Notes: generated by a model from the sequence alone, not told the origin. A DNA stretch of 64,000 bases from Lophius americanus (GCA_037951165.1 JBBDHG010000127.1:2861001-2925000), one strand, 5' to 3'; positions 10,733-56,370 are shown, numbered from the stretch's first letter. Numbers and translations: made by a program.

Positions 10733-12050
10733 TATCACTCTCCCATCCTGAGATCCAACATGCACAATCATTGCAACACTGAAGCCAAGCTTCGACAGCC
10801 GGACGATAATCCTGGAGGGACTCAAGACCGTGCACCCATCATTTAGCAAGCTGCTTCTCATAGGCTCTGCTCACCATAGACAACAGAATATGATGGTCAT
10901 GAAAAACCCACAGCTGTCCTCACACGGGCGGCCATGCTGGCTGCGTGTGTGTGCAAGTCTAGTTTTTTTCTTTTTATTTCTCCGAAGCGCTGTAAGCAGC
11001 CTAGTTCGATTGTTTCAATTATGACCTGCTTGAAAAAGATGGGATTTTAGTTTTCCTAAAAATATTCTGTAGAAAATGTTTTGCACTTTAAAGCTCTAAC
11101 CTGATTTTATATGGAAAGCTGAAAACGTCTCCGGTGTCTCCTCTTTGCCTTCTCTACGTTCCAGTTTGACATTGTGAACATGTAAATGACAACAAATTCT
11201 CTCGCCACACTCAGCCTTAATATATCTGTATATCTTTTAAACTTTTATTTATTGGGTGGGTTATCTGACATGCAGTAGATCCGCCCCTGAGACGCCTCAT
11301 GTCTGTACATCCTGTCATCGGATCTCCTGTGTGATGATGAGAACAGGATCAGGGTTTTTTTCTCTATATAAATATGTTTAATATAACCTGAATGAGATCC
11401 AGTCCCACTCTGAGAAGACTTTAATAAGCTGGTGAGATTCTAAAATGAATAAGATGCGTACGTGTCGCTGGAGGGGCTGTGGATTCTCTGTGCGTGTAGA
11501 ACTCCTCAGTGACACAGGCACACATGAACAGATGCAGTACTTCTGAATTATGCCCTGATTTCAATTAGACCTTCAAACACCTGCCTGCTGTAGGACCTGC
11601 TGAGGTTAACCTTCATTACTTCACTGAAAGTAGATTTAAATTTTTTATTGAATTGAAGGTTTTGCAAAAGTTTGAGTGGTTGTAATGAAATACAATCAAA
11701 ACTTACTGGGGGAAAAAATAACAGCCTTTTATTATGCATCTTTTCATTCTAGTGGAGTTGATTTGTATCTCTGGCCTTTTAAAGGTCCCCCGTCTTTTTG
11801 TATTTTTTCCCCGTTCACTCATTCATGCTGCGTAGAACTGCTGCATGTACTAAAAAGAAGTTTGAATAAATGCCGTGTTGTTGAATAGAATTCCACAGGT
11901 GTGTGTTGAAGTGTAAGCTCGCTACATAATGACCTTCAGTCTTTCTGCAGCACTGTAAAGGAGTATAATAAATATGCAATATATACATCTATATATATAT
12001 AAAAAAGGATTGTTTTTAAATCATTTTGTAAATAAAGGCTTGAGATTTTT
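10733..12050 (+). other. cnot7: cnot7 3' UTR
   Basis: Non-coding sequence after the TGA at 10730-10732. Three AATAAA hexamers stand at 11865-11870, 11967-11972 and 12031-12036, suggesting alternative 3' ends. Short poly(T) and AT runs are present. The 3' limit is inferred from the last hexamer. Confidence 0.6.
12031..12036 (+). terminator. cnot7: distal cnot7 polyadenylation signal
   Basis: AATAAA on the plus strand in a T-rich context, the last of three in this UTR. It lies only about 100 bp from the AATAAA of the converging gene. Confidence 0.5.
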
Positions 12051-12114
12051 CTACCATTAATTGCTCATGGATGTTACATCTCTTCGATGACTCAATAATA
12101 TAAGGACTTGAATA

Positions 12115-13384
12115 AATAGGCTGTAGATGAGCTTATTTTATTTGTATAAGGCATCACAGCTGTACCTCTGACATCCATAATAGTCTCCGAGTCACACAGA
12201 CAGAAAAATAGAAAAATATAGATTGACACCGACTCACCATACATTTTTTTTTTTCCTAAACAAGCATACATTCTTCCAACTCATTTTCAGTGGTTTAGTA
12301 GTTTTCAACCAGTCATGAGAAGAGAATCCTCAGACGGAGAGAGGATTCTGCAGCCAGTGCTGTTTTTCTTTCTCTGTAGTTCATCCCAGAGTTTCAAAAA
12401 CACTCTTTTTGATGGTGGACAGATGGATCTGCGGCATCACACAAAGGCTTTGCAGGCAGCCAGTACCCCGGCGCTCCAGAGGCTGTCGAGGAGCTTTTTG
12501 ACAAATGCTGCCACCAGACAGCATTTTAGGCAATAGGCAGAGGGGGAGCCAGCTCTCAGGGGTTCGGTGTAACAAAAGCATCCTCACGCATGCTATAACG
12601 ACAGCCCTTTTCTTATTACTAATTCCACACTGGTTTTTGTTTTCAAGCACAGAGAAGGAGAACATATTAGTTCACTACAGCAGGCTTGTGTTGATGTACA
12701 CATCCTGATTTGAGACCATGCATCATTTGAGCTTTCACGACACTCAGTACGGCGGGCGGACAAAAACTTGCCCCCTCCTCAAAAGGACATAAAAATAAAA
12801 TGTAAAAAATGGCAAAAAAGGGATATCAGGTACATCACATTAACAACAGCACAAATCTATACGTCATGTGCAAACATTTGTTAAACTTATAAGCAGTTAC
12901 TTTTTGAGCTTAGCTATGAAAATAACAGAAATGATCTTTTACAGACAAAAAGCAGGTCAGGTTGTTGTCCTAGTATGCAAAGGTAAACAACACCTTCTCC
13001 ATTGCTACTGTGCTTATTCATACACACACACAACAAACTGTCACAGTCGGAATGCAATATTAAATTCAGTCCACTTGTTCTGAAGCCCAAACACTTTCAC
13101 ATAGTAGCTCGCATTGTTGCTTTTTAAAATAACAGTAAATACTGATGAGAACAGCCGTTCGTATCTGTCACGTGAACCTCTCAGAAACCTGGTACAGTAT
13201 GAAAACAACAATTCTGATGATGTCACCACCACGTCACATGCTGACACCAACACCAAGGACGAGGCAGCATGAGCCTGTTGGGTGAAAAAAAACCTCATAA
13301 GTTACTTCATAGTTTGGAAGGTGGAAATAATTTCTTTACAATTGTAGACTAGGTTGAATGTGTCGCCTTCATCTCTTACACTGG
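12115..13384 (-). other. zdhhc2: zdhhc2 3' UTR
   Basis: Non-coding sequence after the zdhhc2 stop (13385-13387). No repeat is recognised. The end is inferred from the AATAAA at 12137-12142 on the minus strand. Confidence 0.45.
12137..12142 (-). terminator. zdhhc2: candidate zdhhc2 polyadenylation signal
   Basis: TTTATT on the plus strand is AATAAA on the minus strand, 1.24 kb past the zdhhc2 stop. Its position just short of the cnot7 end makes it the likely end of the minus-strand transcript. Confidence 0.4.
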
Positions 13385-29545
<16,161 letters not shown>

Positions 29546-29605
29546 CGTCCTGGTCGGAGCGGATCATCTCTCGTGCGCAATCGAGTTTGACTCTCCCTCC
29601 CTTCC

Positions 29606-29639
<34 letters not shown>

Positions 29640-30040
29640 TGAGAGAGACAGACAGAGAGAGAGCGAGAGAGCGTGTGTGTGTGTGTGTGTGTGTGCAGTA
29701 TCTTGCTGTCACTTCATCGTTGCTACGGCTCTAATCAGCCTAATCGGCACACAGACCCAACATCCTTTCGGCTCTCCCGCCCGTCGCTGTTTCTGTCTGA
29801 TCGTCCTGCTCAGACACAAAAAAAAAATATGACACTCATACTAACGCACACGCGCGCGCAGAGCCGAGTCAGGACCGCCCCTGCTGTCTCCCCACAGGTT
29901 GCCATGGCGTCCGCCGGATGCTGCAAGCCTGGCACATTTTTCTCACCACGAGCAGAAGGGTTCAATAAGTTTAGAGTCGGGAGTGTTGAAACAGGGCGCA
30001 AGCGCCAACGCGCACACTCACGCACGCACACGCTCACACA
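29546..30040 (-). promoter_or_regulatory. zdhhc2: putative zdhhc2 5' UTR and promoter, CpG-rich
   Basis: GC- and CpG-rich DNA upstream of the ATG at 29543-29545, containing two (GT)n tracts (29609-29640, 29673-29695) split by a GA-rich run, plus CGCGCGCGC near 29851. The start site is not visible. The assignment rests on position and CpG content. Confidence 0.45.
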
Positions 30041-30041
30041 C

Positions 30042-30093
30042 TGAGACTATTTGTTCATGTTTAGTCTCATCTAAACATGAACAAATAGTCTCT
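30042..30093. repeat. perfect 22-bp inverted repeat (hairpin)
   Basis: Arms 30043-30064 and 30071-30092 are exact complements (GAGACTATTTGTTCATGTTT and two more bases) with a 6-base loop (TCTCAT). It lies about 500 bp upstream of the zdhhc2 start codon. Confidence 0.95.
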
Positions 30094-33000
30094 TCCATTC
30101 CATTACCAACTAATATGCCAGCATGCATGAATGTAAACACAGATATGTGGCCTGTTCTGCTCATTGGTTATTTTTAATTTAAGCCTCTTCTGCCAAAAAA
30201 TAAACTTAAAATACCTCGACAAGTATCAGGTCAGGTGTATTGGCATAACCTTGGTGTCTATAAACAGGTAAGACTTAAAATAATTAATTTTCCGTTTGAA
30301 TAACATAGAACCTGTTTATATTTGTTAAGTAATCCGTTACTAAAAGAGAGAAAGCAACAATATTTCTACACTTGCCAGATTTTTTTTTCTAGATAAAATG
30401 CTTTAACATGATTTTACATGCAAATCAGCTATTTCATAACTACTACATCAGATGGATAGAAATACCACAAAGTACTAAATTGGGTGACCGATTTACTCAA
30501 AATGTAGCAATAAAAAGGGATTTTGATGCAAGAGAGGATTTTGGACTGCAAAATACGACCTACATCCACTGGGGGAAGCAATTGTCACATGCTACAACCT
30601 TTGACTGTGACATAAATCAATATTTATCAATATTTATATATCCGACCCATGTAGCTGATTTTAACACAAAGTTACTCTTGTGAGCTTTTTTTAAGGGGTT
30701 TCTGGCTACAAAAGAGCGGTGTGTAAGATTTAGGCTTATCATATAATACACAATACACATTACTATGTTTTTTAATGATTAATCAGCTCAAAATAAAAAT
30801 ATGTTTTTAAATGTTTGTTTGGAAAAAGCCCCTCATATCTAAAGGGAACTAATCTTCCATAGCGTTGCCATGTTAGTACGGTAGTTTCAAAGGAAAGACT
30901 GACACTGATTATTTCGAGGGCTTTTAGCGTTTTTGGCTCAGGGGTTGAGCCAATTTATCAAGAAAATGATAAATACGTTTTTACTGGATAAACATTTTAT
31001 GTTTTGACTAATGGAGAATCATTAGTCAAAAACCGACTAATGAAACCTTTTAGAGGAAGTCTCATGGGAACCCTGCAGTGCACCAAGATTATTGAACTTG
31101 GTCGTTGACGGAGACCCCAATGTACGGAGTGCTCACTGCCCTGCCAATCAAATTTCCTTCGCAACAGTGTAACTTGGCCTGCTTCTGAATGGCTTGGAAA
31201 GGGTTAAGGATGATTTCCCTGACTTCTGGGTGTTTTATTGTGCTAACCAACAGGTTTTGAGCCTTCACGCATGGGGGCAGAGCGGCCAAAACAACACTAC
31301 TACTATATAGAACATATGATATTGGTTATATTCTATGTAAGTTTTGACCTAGTCTTACCAAATAAATAGCTAAATAGGATTTCTAATTGTATATATCTGG
31401 AAGAACATGATCACTGGACATAGAGATGGCTTAACTGAGGTGTAAAATAAGCTACAAGCTGGAACTTCAGCGCTTGATGCCGCAACCATTCTGCATGTCA
31501 TTGTAGTTCTAAACAGATTTGTAATGGAGCTGATCTCCATAGGTGTCTAGTGCCCTCTCCTGGTAGAAGAACTGCAGATGCAGCTTTTCTTCAGTCACTT
31601 CTTTGATGAACACCATGAGCATGTTATGGACCTGTTATTATCCAGATCACCAAAATGAAATGGATTGTTCCTGGAGCCATGCCCTACATCTCCAATAATA
31701 AATTCTAATTTTACATACATTTTTATTCTTCATTTAAGATTTTTCTAAATGAAGTGCACTGTGATCAGTGCCTTGCAGCACCGATCACCACCTTAAACTA
31801 CCTGTGGTAATAAAGGAGATTTTAATAATCTAATAGTTTAGCTTTAGCTTCAGCTGAAAAAGGTAAATGTTTGACCCAGTTCACTTGGTAGTGAACTAGG
31901 TCATGCATAATAACTTCCAAAAATCTCCAGTGGCTGTTTGTCCAGCTTACATACTTATGGTGAACTCTGTCTGATGTAACCTGACAGGGTTTGACAGAAT
32001 TGAATATTTTCACCTTTAAATTCTGTTCTTTGATCATATTGTAAAGACTTTGGGGGTATATGCCCAAAATAAATGTCATCAAGGTGTCTGACAAAAAAGC
32101 TGTTGTAACAGTTTAATGCTCTATGAGACAGGAAAATACAAATATGGTCCAGGTGTACCTGTAGTATTTGTGTGTGACTTAGCCTTAATCATCTCGCTGT
32201 TCTTCAGGGTCTGGTCAATGTGGTAGAAATCTTCAGCTGTTTGAGTTTTAAGAATTTTAGAATATATTTGTTTAAAAAAATGTTACTGTGTGCAGATGCC
32301 GAATATTACACTGTCCATTGGTCTTGCTCTTGGAATTAACTTTAAGAAGTCGTAGAAAAACATTTCTAGATGAATAAATGGGTTTCTTCAGTATCAGTTG
32401 ATCGAACTTAATATACTTGAGTTGGGTAAATATAATTTTTTTGGGTTGATTCAAGTTTATTGCTCAGATCATATCGAATTTAGTTAATTAGGGTTGATTC
32501 AACTTAGTTACTCGAAATAAGTCCAACATTATGTAACGGGTTAATTCAACTAATTTTGACGTTGTGAAATAATCCTATTAAAAAAGGTTTATCCAACACA
32601 AATAAATTGTGTTGGCATGTCAGTGATCAAATAAAAAGCAGGACAAAGATGTAAAAAAGGAAAGTTTATTAAATGACTTTCAGAAATCAGGAAACAAATG
32701 TCTAGAAGTCTAATTTCACATAATATGATTAAAGAAAATTACAAGAAGAAAGGCCTTAAACTAAACTAAACTATTTACCAAAGGAAATATGAGGTTGTAT
32801 GGACATTGACTAGTCCAAAGACACACAGGAGAAACAAAACTAAAAATCTTTCACATTGCCATATTTCACCCTGATCATCTTACGTACAAGTTAGCACCAA
32901 ACTATCTGAACTTGAACAAAATGTGTGATATGTAAACCAGGACTGTGTCGCTAGATCTGTTTGTAAATGTATTGTAAAAATGTTAAACATGAAACAAGGC

Positions 33001-34080
33001 TGTGATAACAAGAAATGAATGTAAATGTGATAATAAAAAATAAAAAAACAGCATCTGATCATGGCACAACAGAATTAATGAGTGCTGCAAGAAATCCATT
33101 TAATCATGTGGAAATACTTCCCACAATTTAATTAGGTCAATCTAAAGAATACCTGTTGAGAGAAGAAATGATCAGAAACAGAAATTCAGTTTCATTGCAG
33201 CTTGCATCAAGGGTGGGCATTGCATGCTAACATTATGTCCCTTAATAATGAAATATCTCGGTCTTGGAGAAAGATTGGTGTAACATGTCAAAACTCATCC
33301 TGGTGTAATCTGTAAAACCTGTTGTTTTAAATCTGCTGAAAGGTGTAGCTCAAAATAATATAACAAATAACATACATAGAAAAAAAATATTGTTTTATCT
33401 GCAGTCACGCAGAGAAAACGTCCTGTGTTTTAATTAATAAACATATGGCCACTGCAGAGACTTTCATAAATGTTTGAGAACATTTCTAGAGTGAAGCTTG
33501 AGAGATGAATTAGAGGTCAGAGCCATAACAATTATTACTCTAATCTGAGTCTTGTAGGTCCCCTTATGTGGAAATCCCAGTATAAAATCCTCTTCAGAGG
33601 ACGGCTCAAGCAGAGGGAAAGTGACACCTCTTGTAGCCATGTGTTCACACAGCATGAAGCCAGATGATATGATGCTCGTGAGAAAATCAGTCGCTGTCTA
33701 TGAAAACCAAGCGGATGACATCGTTCACAGCCAGGGAAAAATGCAGAAAATGATGTCTGTTGTGTTTAATGTAACTCTAACTAGAAACATTCCTTTATAT
33801 TTCAGGAATCTTTGACAAAAACCTGGAAGGAGCTCCTTGATCTAACTTCAACATGTGAAGTATAACAATGTGAGACTGCAGATTATTACCCCACTGAATT
33901 ACCTTCCCATGCAGACACACAGCTTCAGAATAATTCATTCTGTTAATGATTTGCTTTCAGGTTGAGAATAAAGCAGCAAATTTATTCGTATTGGCTCCTG
34001 CAGTCAAGGTGTGAGCGGCTCACAGTGGCCTCAGTGTATTCACGTGGGAGAAGAAGGCCGGAATGCAAAAATATATTTCA
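30094..34080. other. intergenic region between zdhhc2 and micu3
   Basis: AT-rich DNA with no supported gene. A 12-bp inverted repeat (31002-31013 and 31020-31031) and an AT-rich segment at 32390-32620 with repeated TTGATTCAA-like words are visible. A minus-strand 66-aa ORF at 31089-31289 is not recognised. Confidence 0.4.
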
Positions 34081-36619
34081 TAAAATTTATTGAAACATTT
34101 CTTTACAAATAGATCTGCAGTCTGATGTAAACGTAACAGTCGAGGCCTGATTTAGAAGAATAACATATGGCGAGAAACTTCTAAACCTTCATTCAGAAAT
34201 GGACAAACTAATCCAAACATCCAAAATATGAACACAAAGTGATGTGACATGTAAACCCATTAATCTGGTTAATAGTACAGCAGGTAACATATTGATAACT
34301 TCAGTGTTGTTTGCGGAGCAGAACTCCACCCAAAGCAAACATGCCAGGAAACATGGGTCATCAACAGTTCCTCAATAACATGGTTGACAGAAAGTCCTTC
34401 AATAAAAGTGTAAACTCTTCCTCACAGAGCCACACAGAACGGATATCATTTTTCTACTAAAAATAAATAATAATTAATGCTGAGTGCCAAAATAGAGGAG
34501 CAATTCTTCACATCTATTAAAAAAGAGGTCTTCCCTGCCAGTGGCCTGAAAACTACACTCATTTTACCAGCCAAGAAATGATTAACACTGTTAGCCGCCT
34601 GCAGTTAAATAGTAAAGAAGCCGCAGATGGAGTTTGTTCAGGCCTGCTGGCTCTGGGGGATCCTGGAGGATTTTAGCTGCAACCCTTCGGGAGAGAGGAG
34701 GGGGAGGATAGGGGAGGAGGGTCAATCTGAAGGAAACACACCCCGGTAACAGCACTACCACCACCCTTGAGTTTCTGATACACAAAACCAGCGCTAAGAA
34801 TTAACTGGCAAATATATTTACAAGTAGATAAATAAATAGTTGAATATCTTTTGGGTTAGCAAAAATCAGCTAGGCTCTGAGATAATTGGATTTTCTCCTA
34901 AGGTTAATAATGACACTTTTATGCCCCACCATTTTGCAACAGCTTCCTGTTGGGCTGAGCTCATCCTGTTTGTGCCAAATCCTGTTTTTAAAACCTCCAA
35001 CACCGTGTTATAAGATACTGCAACATGCTTTAACCCTTCCACCCTAATAGAAAACACAGCGGAGGCCAGACTCATCCAGTTTATGAGGCGTGCAATCTTG
35101 ATGGGAAATCCACCTGCTGAAGAAACGCAGAGAGAAATTATTAAAACAAGTCTAGCGTGGCACTTTGTAAATATAAACTAACACTCTACCGTCGCTATGA
35201 AATCCATTCTTTGTTACTAAATTGCAGTGGAAAAAACATTACACTACAGAGGAACAGAAACTCTTACACTGCCTCTTCATCAAACTGTCATTGAAGCAGG
35301 AGGGTTGCAGAAAGTTTTGCATGTATGCAGAATATTTCCGAGCTCTTTCAGCAGACAAGAAAAAATGCAGGAAGCAGCAATAGTTTGACCAAAAATATCT
35401 ACGGGTTTCATTCTTTTACTCCAGTCTGTAGAAAAACATGTGAAGCGCTGACAGCAGAGTACGTAGTTAATAAATATGAAAAATATGTAAAACGACCGCA
35501 ATATTAAAGTTCTTATCTAAAGTTACGTTTTCAGGAGTTAGATGAGAAGAATGATATAAATATAAACTTAATCTAAAACTATGGTCTCTTAGAGAAATAA
35601 ATCTTTCTTATTGGATATTGAAATCGGAAAATTTTTGAATTTCTTCCACTGAATTTTCCACTGAAGGGAGAAAAATAAAAGTGACAATAAATTCTCAAAG
35701 TTTTGAGATTTGAATTCGGGAAAAAAATTCTGACGCAAAAAAATCTGAGCTGAAAAATAATTGCTTATGAGGCAAATATTCAATTCAGTCAAAATCAGTG
35801 CAAGAAATTGAATGCCTTTCAAATTTCAAAATCGGATAGTAAAGATTTACTAACATATTAGCACGGCATGAGCTGTAACCGAAATATAAAGACTGGAATC
35901 CAGGTATGATGCAGAAAACAAATAAAATATAAGGAGTTAGTGAGCTCCAATGGTCCTGGTAATTGGATTTCTTTTTAGCTTTTGACGCAGACAAAGATTA
36001 GATACCCGGTGGTTTCCCCGGTAAACTAACTGGCTGCAGGCTGTGGATTCTTCTTTAACAGCCAGATCTCTTTCCAGGGCTGCCAATTTCCTGAAATATC
36101 AAACTACTTCTTCAACTGCTGATGCGATTAGATTCAGAAATTCTCTACTGAACGGATTATCAATCTTTCACTATAATTTCATTCTGATCAAATCACATAA
36201 TCATGTGATTATCAAAGGAGACATATCTTTGCTTTTATTAAAAAAATATCTTTCATACTGTAGCACTGCAAGCTCCCCCCAATCAAGTGCTTTCCAGACA
36301 TTTAACAAGGAAGAATTTAAATGTATTCTATCAGAAGGTGCGTTTCCTTTGAAACATTTATATGGCTTTGGCGGCACCACTCGCTGCTAATGTATGCAGG
36401 CTTAAGCTGGTGTCTGGTATCAGCGGATCAGGTGTAAATATTACTGCGTAACTCAATGCTTCAGCCTCAAAACACATCTGAAGAGACCGACTGTACACTG
36501 GGGAGTACTGTTAGGGAAGTTTTAATGCTGCGTTTTTCAAACCCACATTTAACATTTTAAGTATATTTCTATTCTTTGTTAAAAGGAAGGAATGTTGACA
36601 ATGAGAGGAGAAACTTTAC
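34081..36619 (-). other. micu3: micu3 3' UTR (inferred extent)
   Basis: After the stop at 36620-36622 no other gene is seen. Minus-strand AATAAA hexamers stand at 36234-36239 and 34086-34091; the second, in TTTCAATAAATTTTATG, looks like a typical transcript end. The length is therefore uncertain (0.4 or 2.5 kb). Confidence 0.4.
34086..34091 (-). terminator. micu3: candidate distal micu3 polyadenylation signal
   Basis: AATAAA on the minus strand. A closer alternative is at 36234-36239. Confidence 0.35.
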
Positions 36620-53351
<16,732 letters not shown>

Positions 53352-54083
53352 TGTGACGTAAAACTAAAGGGAGAGCGGCTCGTAACGCCGGCTGCTGCGA
53401 GCTCGCGAGAAATGCTGGGAGTACTTCAAGAGACTCGGAGATTAAAGGGTCAAATGAGTGAGAGTGGAGGAAATGTTGAAACAGTAACACGAGCATAGAA
53501 ACTGGCTTATGTCACTCTCATTTTGGGATTTAATTTGAATTCAGAGAAGAGTGGTGACCCATCAACCGTTCCGCCGTCCTGTTTCACATGTTGGGAGTAG
53601 AAGGGGGAGAGATCCTTGCCAGGGCACGTCTCAGCTGTGACAGCCCCGCCCATTAGTAGTCCTGTGGTCTTGCACCTGCCTCACCACCCCTGAGAGCAAA
53701 ACCCTCCGGGAGCTCCAGTACCTGCACTGCTGCGCTCGTTCAGCCCTGACCCCTGAATCCTCCTCTGCTGTCTGCCGTCTCCTCCGCGCCTCAGGGGAGC
53801 CTCCACCATCCGCTGTGGACAGGTATGCACCATGACTGCAGCCCACCTGCAACTGATGAAGGCGCGGGAATAAGGGAGAAATCGCTGCAGCCAGGAGCTG
53901 AGATCTAGTCGTTCATGTCACGGGAGAGAATTCGCGCCGCCGTGTGTCCTTGTGCATGTGCTAAGTAACGGGGGAGGTGGACGTAAACATGCAATAAGTA
54001 ACAGTGGCAACCAGGTAGTCTACTACGCACGAGCGCTCCCTCTGGACCTCCTCGCTGAACTTTACCTGCTGAGCTTTGACGCG
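53352..54083. promoter_or_regulatory. shared upstream region of divergent micu3 and fgf20
   Basis: 732 bp separate the two start codons. On the micu3 side, CTCGCGAGA (53402-53410) matches 9 of 10 bases of the TCTCGCGAGA palindrome bound by BANP/ZBTB33. AATGCTGGGAGTACTTCA (53410-53427) resembles a ZNF143 site. ATGGCGGC at the second micu3 Met resembles a YY1 core. On the fgf20 side, several short upstream ORFs begin at 53823-53989. Start sites are not visible. Confidence 0.5.
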
Positions 54084-55172
54084 ATGGTTGCTGCTGCTCT
54101 GGGGGAAGTTGGAGGCGTCTTGCATGGCATCGATGGTGCCGCACAGGTCGGGTCCCATTTCCTGCTGACCCCTCTCGGGGACAATCCGACGCTGCTGGGG
54201 GAGCACCTCTTACCTGGGGACCGGCTATCCCGCAGCACGACGGCGGATTTAACACATCTGAAGGGGATTCTCAGGAGGAGACAGTTATACTGTAGGACTG
54301 GATTTCACCTGGAAATACTTCCGGATGGCACAGTGCAAGGCACGAGGAAGGACCACAGTCGTTTTGGTAAATTCCGAGAGAGTATTTGTTTTTCGATTTT
54401 TGTGGCAAAATATGAAATGTAACAGAGAGTGGTCAACAGCTATGATAGTGTAAAAGCATCCAATTATAGAAAAAACAAATAGTAAAATACAATGATACTA
54501 AAATAAAAATCCATTGTGCCACTAGGCTGGTGCCAGAGTTTAATTTTGGCCTGATTTCATTATACCCTTTGGTTTTTATCAAAGTCTCTGCTGAACAGCT
54601 GTGTTATTCTTCCACAGGTATTTTGGAATTCATAAGCCTTGCTGTCGGCTTGATAAGCATTAGAGGAGTGGACAGTGGACTTTATCTGGGGATGAATGAC
54701 AAAGGAGAGCTGTATGGCTCTGTAAGTACCATCTCTTCTTATTCACACTGCCTTAATCCTCGTTATATATTTGTGATGGTCTGAAAACAACCTCACTCAC
54801 ATTTGACTAATGAGTGAGGTTTTTGTTGGTATTTAGAAACAATAAATGTAGAGATGTTATGAAATGCGCTTTTCTATGTCTGTATCAGAAGCCACAACTC
54901 GTCTTATGTTGTGTCCTTTGTTTCAGGATAAGCTGACAGCCGAATGTGTCTTCAGGGAGCAGTTTGAGGAGAACTGGTACAATACATACTCCTCGAACCT
55001 CTACAAACACGGAGACAAAGGGACACGTTACTTTGTTGCCTTAAATAAAGATGGGACACCAAGAGATGGGACTAAATCCAGGCGGCACCAGAAATTTACA
55101 CACTTTTTGCCAAGGCCTGTGGACCCTGACCGTGTGCCAGAGCTGTACAGGGACATCCTAGGACACAGCTGA
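54084..55172 (+). CDS. fgf20: fibroblast growth factor 20
   Basis: Three coding exons, 54084..54366, 54618..54721 and 54927..55172, give 210 aa (human FGF20 is 211). The N-terminus has GEVGGVLHGIDG and QVGSHFLL, as in FGF20 of the FGF9/16/20 group, which is secreted through an uncleaved internal signal. The beta-trefoil core shows RRRQLYCRTGFHLEILPDG, GILEFISLAVGLISIRGVDS, GLYLGMNDKGELYGS and REQFEENWYNTYSSNLYKHG. The C-terminal part has YFVALNKDGTPRDGTKSRR and KFTHFLPRPVDPDRVPELYR. Phases are 1 and 0 at the two introns, the classic FGF layout. The protein signals through FGF receptors with heparan sulphate. In fish it is known for blastema formation and lateral-line development. I cannot tell fgf20a from fgf20b. 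Next to micu3 head to head, as in human. Confidence 0.96.
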
Positions 55173-56370
55173 GACTTGGAGCACTGGTTCACTTCAGGAA
55201 TCGCTGCGAAAGCCCTGGCCAGCAGGGAACAGAGAAAAGAAGAGGGATGGAGGCATGGGGATGCGTCCGGTGCAGGCTGGTGGACAGCAGCCTGACCAGC
55301 AGGGTTAAAGGCACTGGGGCCTCTTGTAGGAATGTATGGGCCATCTCTCAGCAGCCAGGAAGACAGGCTAGAATGTCTGCACCGTCTGTATGAGGGGGTC
55401 GCTTGTTTTTGAGTACAGAGGACTCTGAAAAGTACTTGCATGGAATCAGAGATGAATGGGAATTAGAGATGGAGAAGCATCACCTCTGGACGGACGGAGA
55501 TGACAGCAGCCGTGGAGTCTGTGGAAATCTGTACTGTCTGTCGTGACATGCTACTTTTAGTTTGGATACTATATCAGAGAGTCGTAGTTCAGAAGGACTT
55601 TGAAGGATATTCTTTTCTTACCTGTGTCTAGACCTGTTTTGAAAAGAGCAGAGATGTAACAATTTATTTATTCATCTTAGATACATATATTTATGCTATA
55701 TATTTATTTATTTGAGAATATATTTTTACAGTTAGATAGACGCGATATAGAAAAACCACTAGAGTCTGTTTCAATTATATAAAGACTGAAACACTGTACT
55801 GTTATGTCTTTTATTCTGGAGAAATCTCAACTGGTGGGATATTGTAGTATGAACACGGGTAGAAACGTATTGGCAAAGTTTGGAAAAAGATCCCCACATC
55901 TGGAGTGCTTATATTAACTATAGGGCAACTTTGAATTTTAAATTTTTAGATTTTTAAGATATCGACATATTATTTTTAATCAAACTAATGCGGGTCGAAT
56001 CTTAAGTCGACGAACTGAAAATGCAATGAATAAGTTGTTCAAAATGTGCTGAAAATGCTTTTTGTCAGACTGTAGCCTAAGATCAGACATTTTTTATCAA
56101 TTGCTCCTTCAAAAAGAGAATGTTTTTTATTTCTAATACATCATTTTGGAAAAAAAATATGTTTCAATGTTTGCTTTTGTTTTTTAGGGTTTAAACATAT
56201 AAACCCACTTACGAGACCAATGTTGTCTTTCTTTATGGACACCATTATGCCGAGAGACAAGTCGTAGACCTGATGGATGCATAAAACTTCAAAGCCTCCC
56301 TCCTGAATCATAATGTAGCAGCTGCGCAACAAGACGATCACTGACAAATAAAATGTGACCTTTAGCTCAG
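55173..56370 (+). other. fgf20: fgf20 3' UTR with AU-rich element
   Basis: Non-coding after the TGA at 55170-55172. A cluster of ATTTA words lies at 55657-55730 (AATTTATTTATTC, TATTTATTTATTTGAG), as in short-lived growth-factor mRNAs. The AATAAA at 56347-56352 is the first good candidate poly(A) signal, so the end is inferred. Confidence 0.5.

Noticed and set aside
10542..10861. Minus-strand ORFs of 95-97 aa opposite the last cnot7 exon
   Set aside because: Shadows of the cnot7 coding exon and UTR; no family similarity.
53952..54083. N-terminal extension of fgf20 in the same frame
   Set aside because: It has no ATG of its own (opens with GTG). The ATG at 54084 gives the known FGF20 start and the right length.
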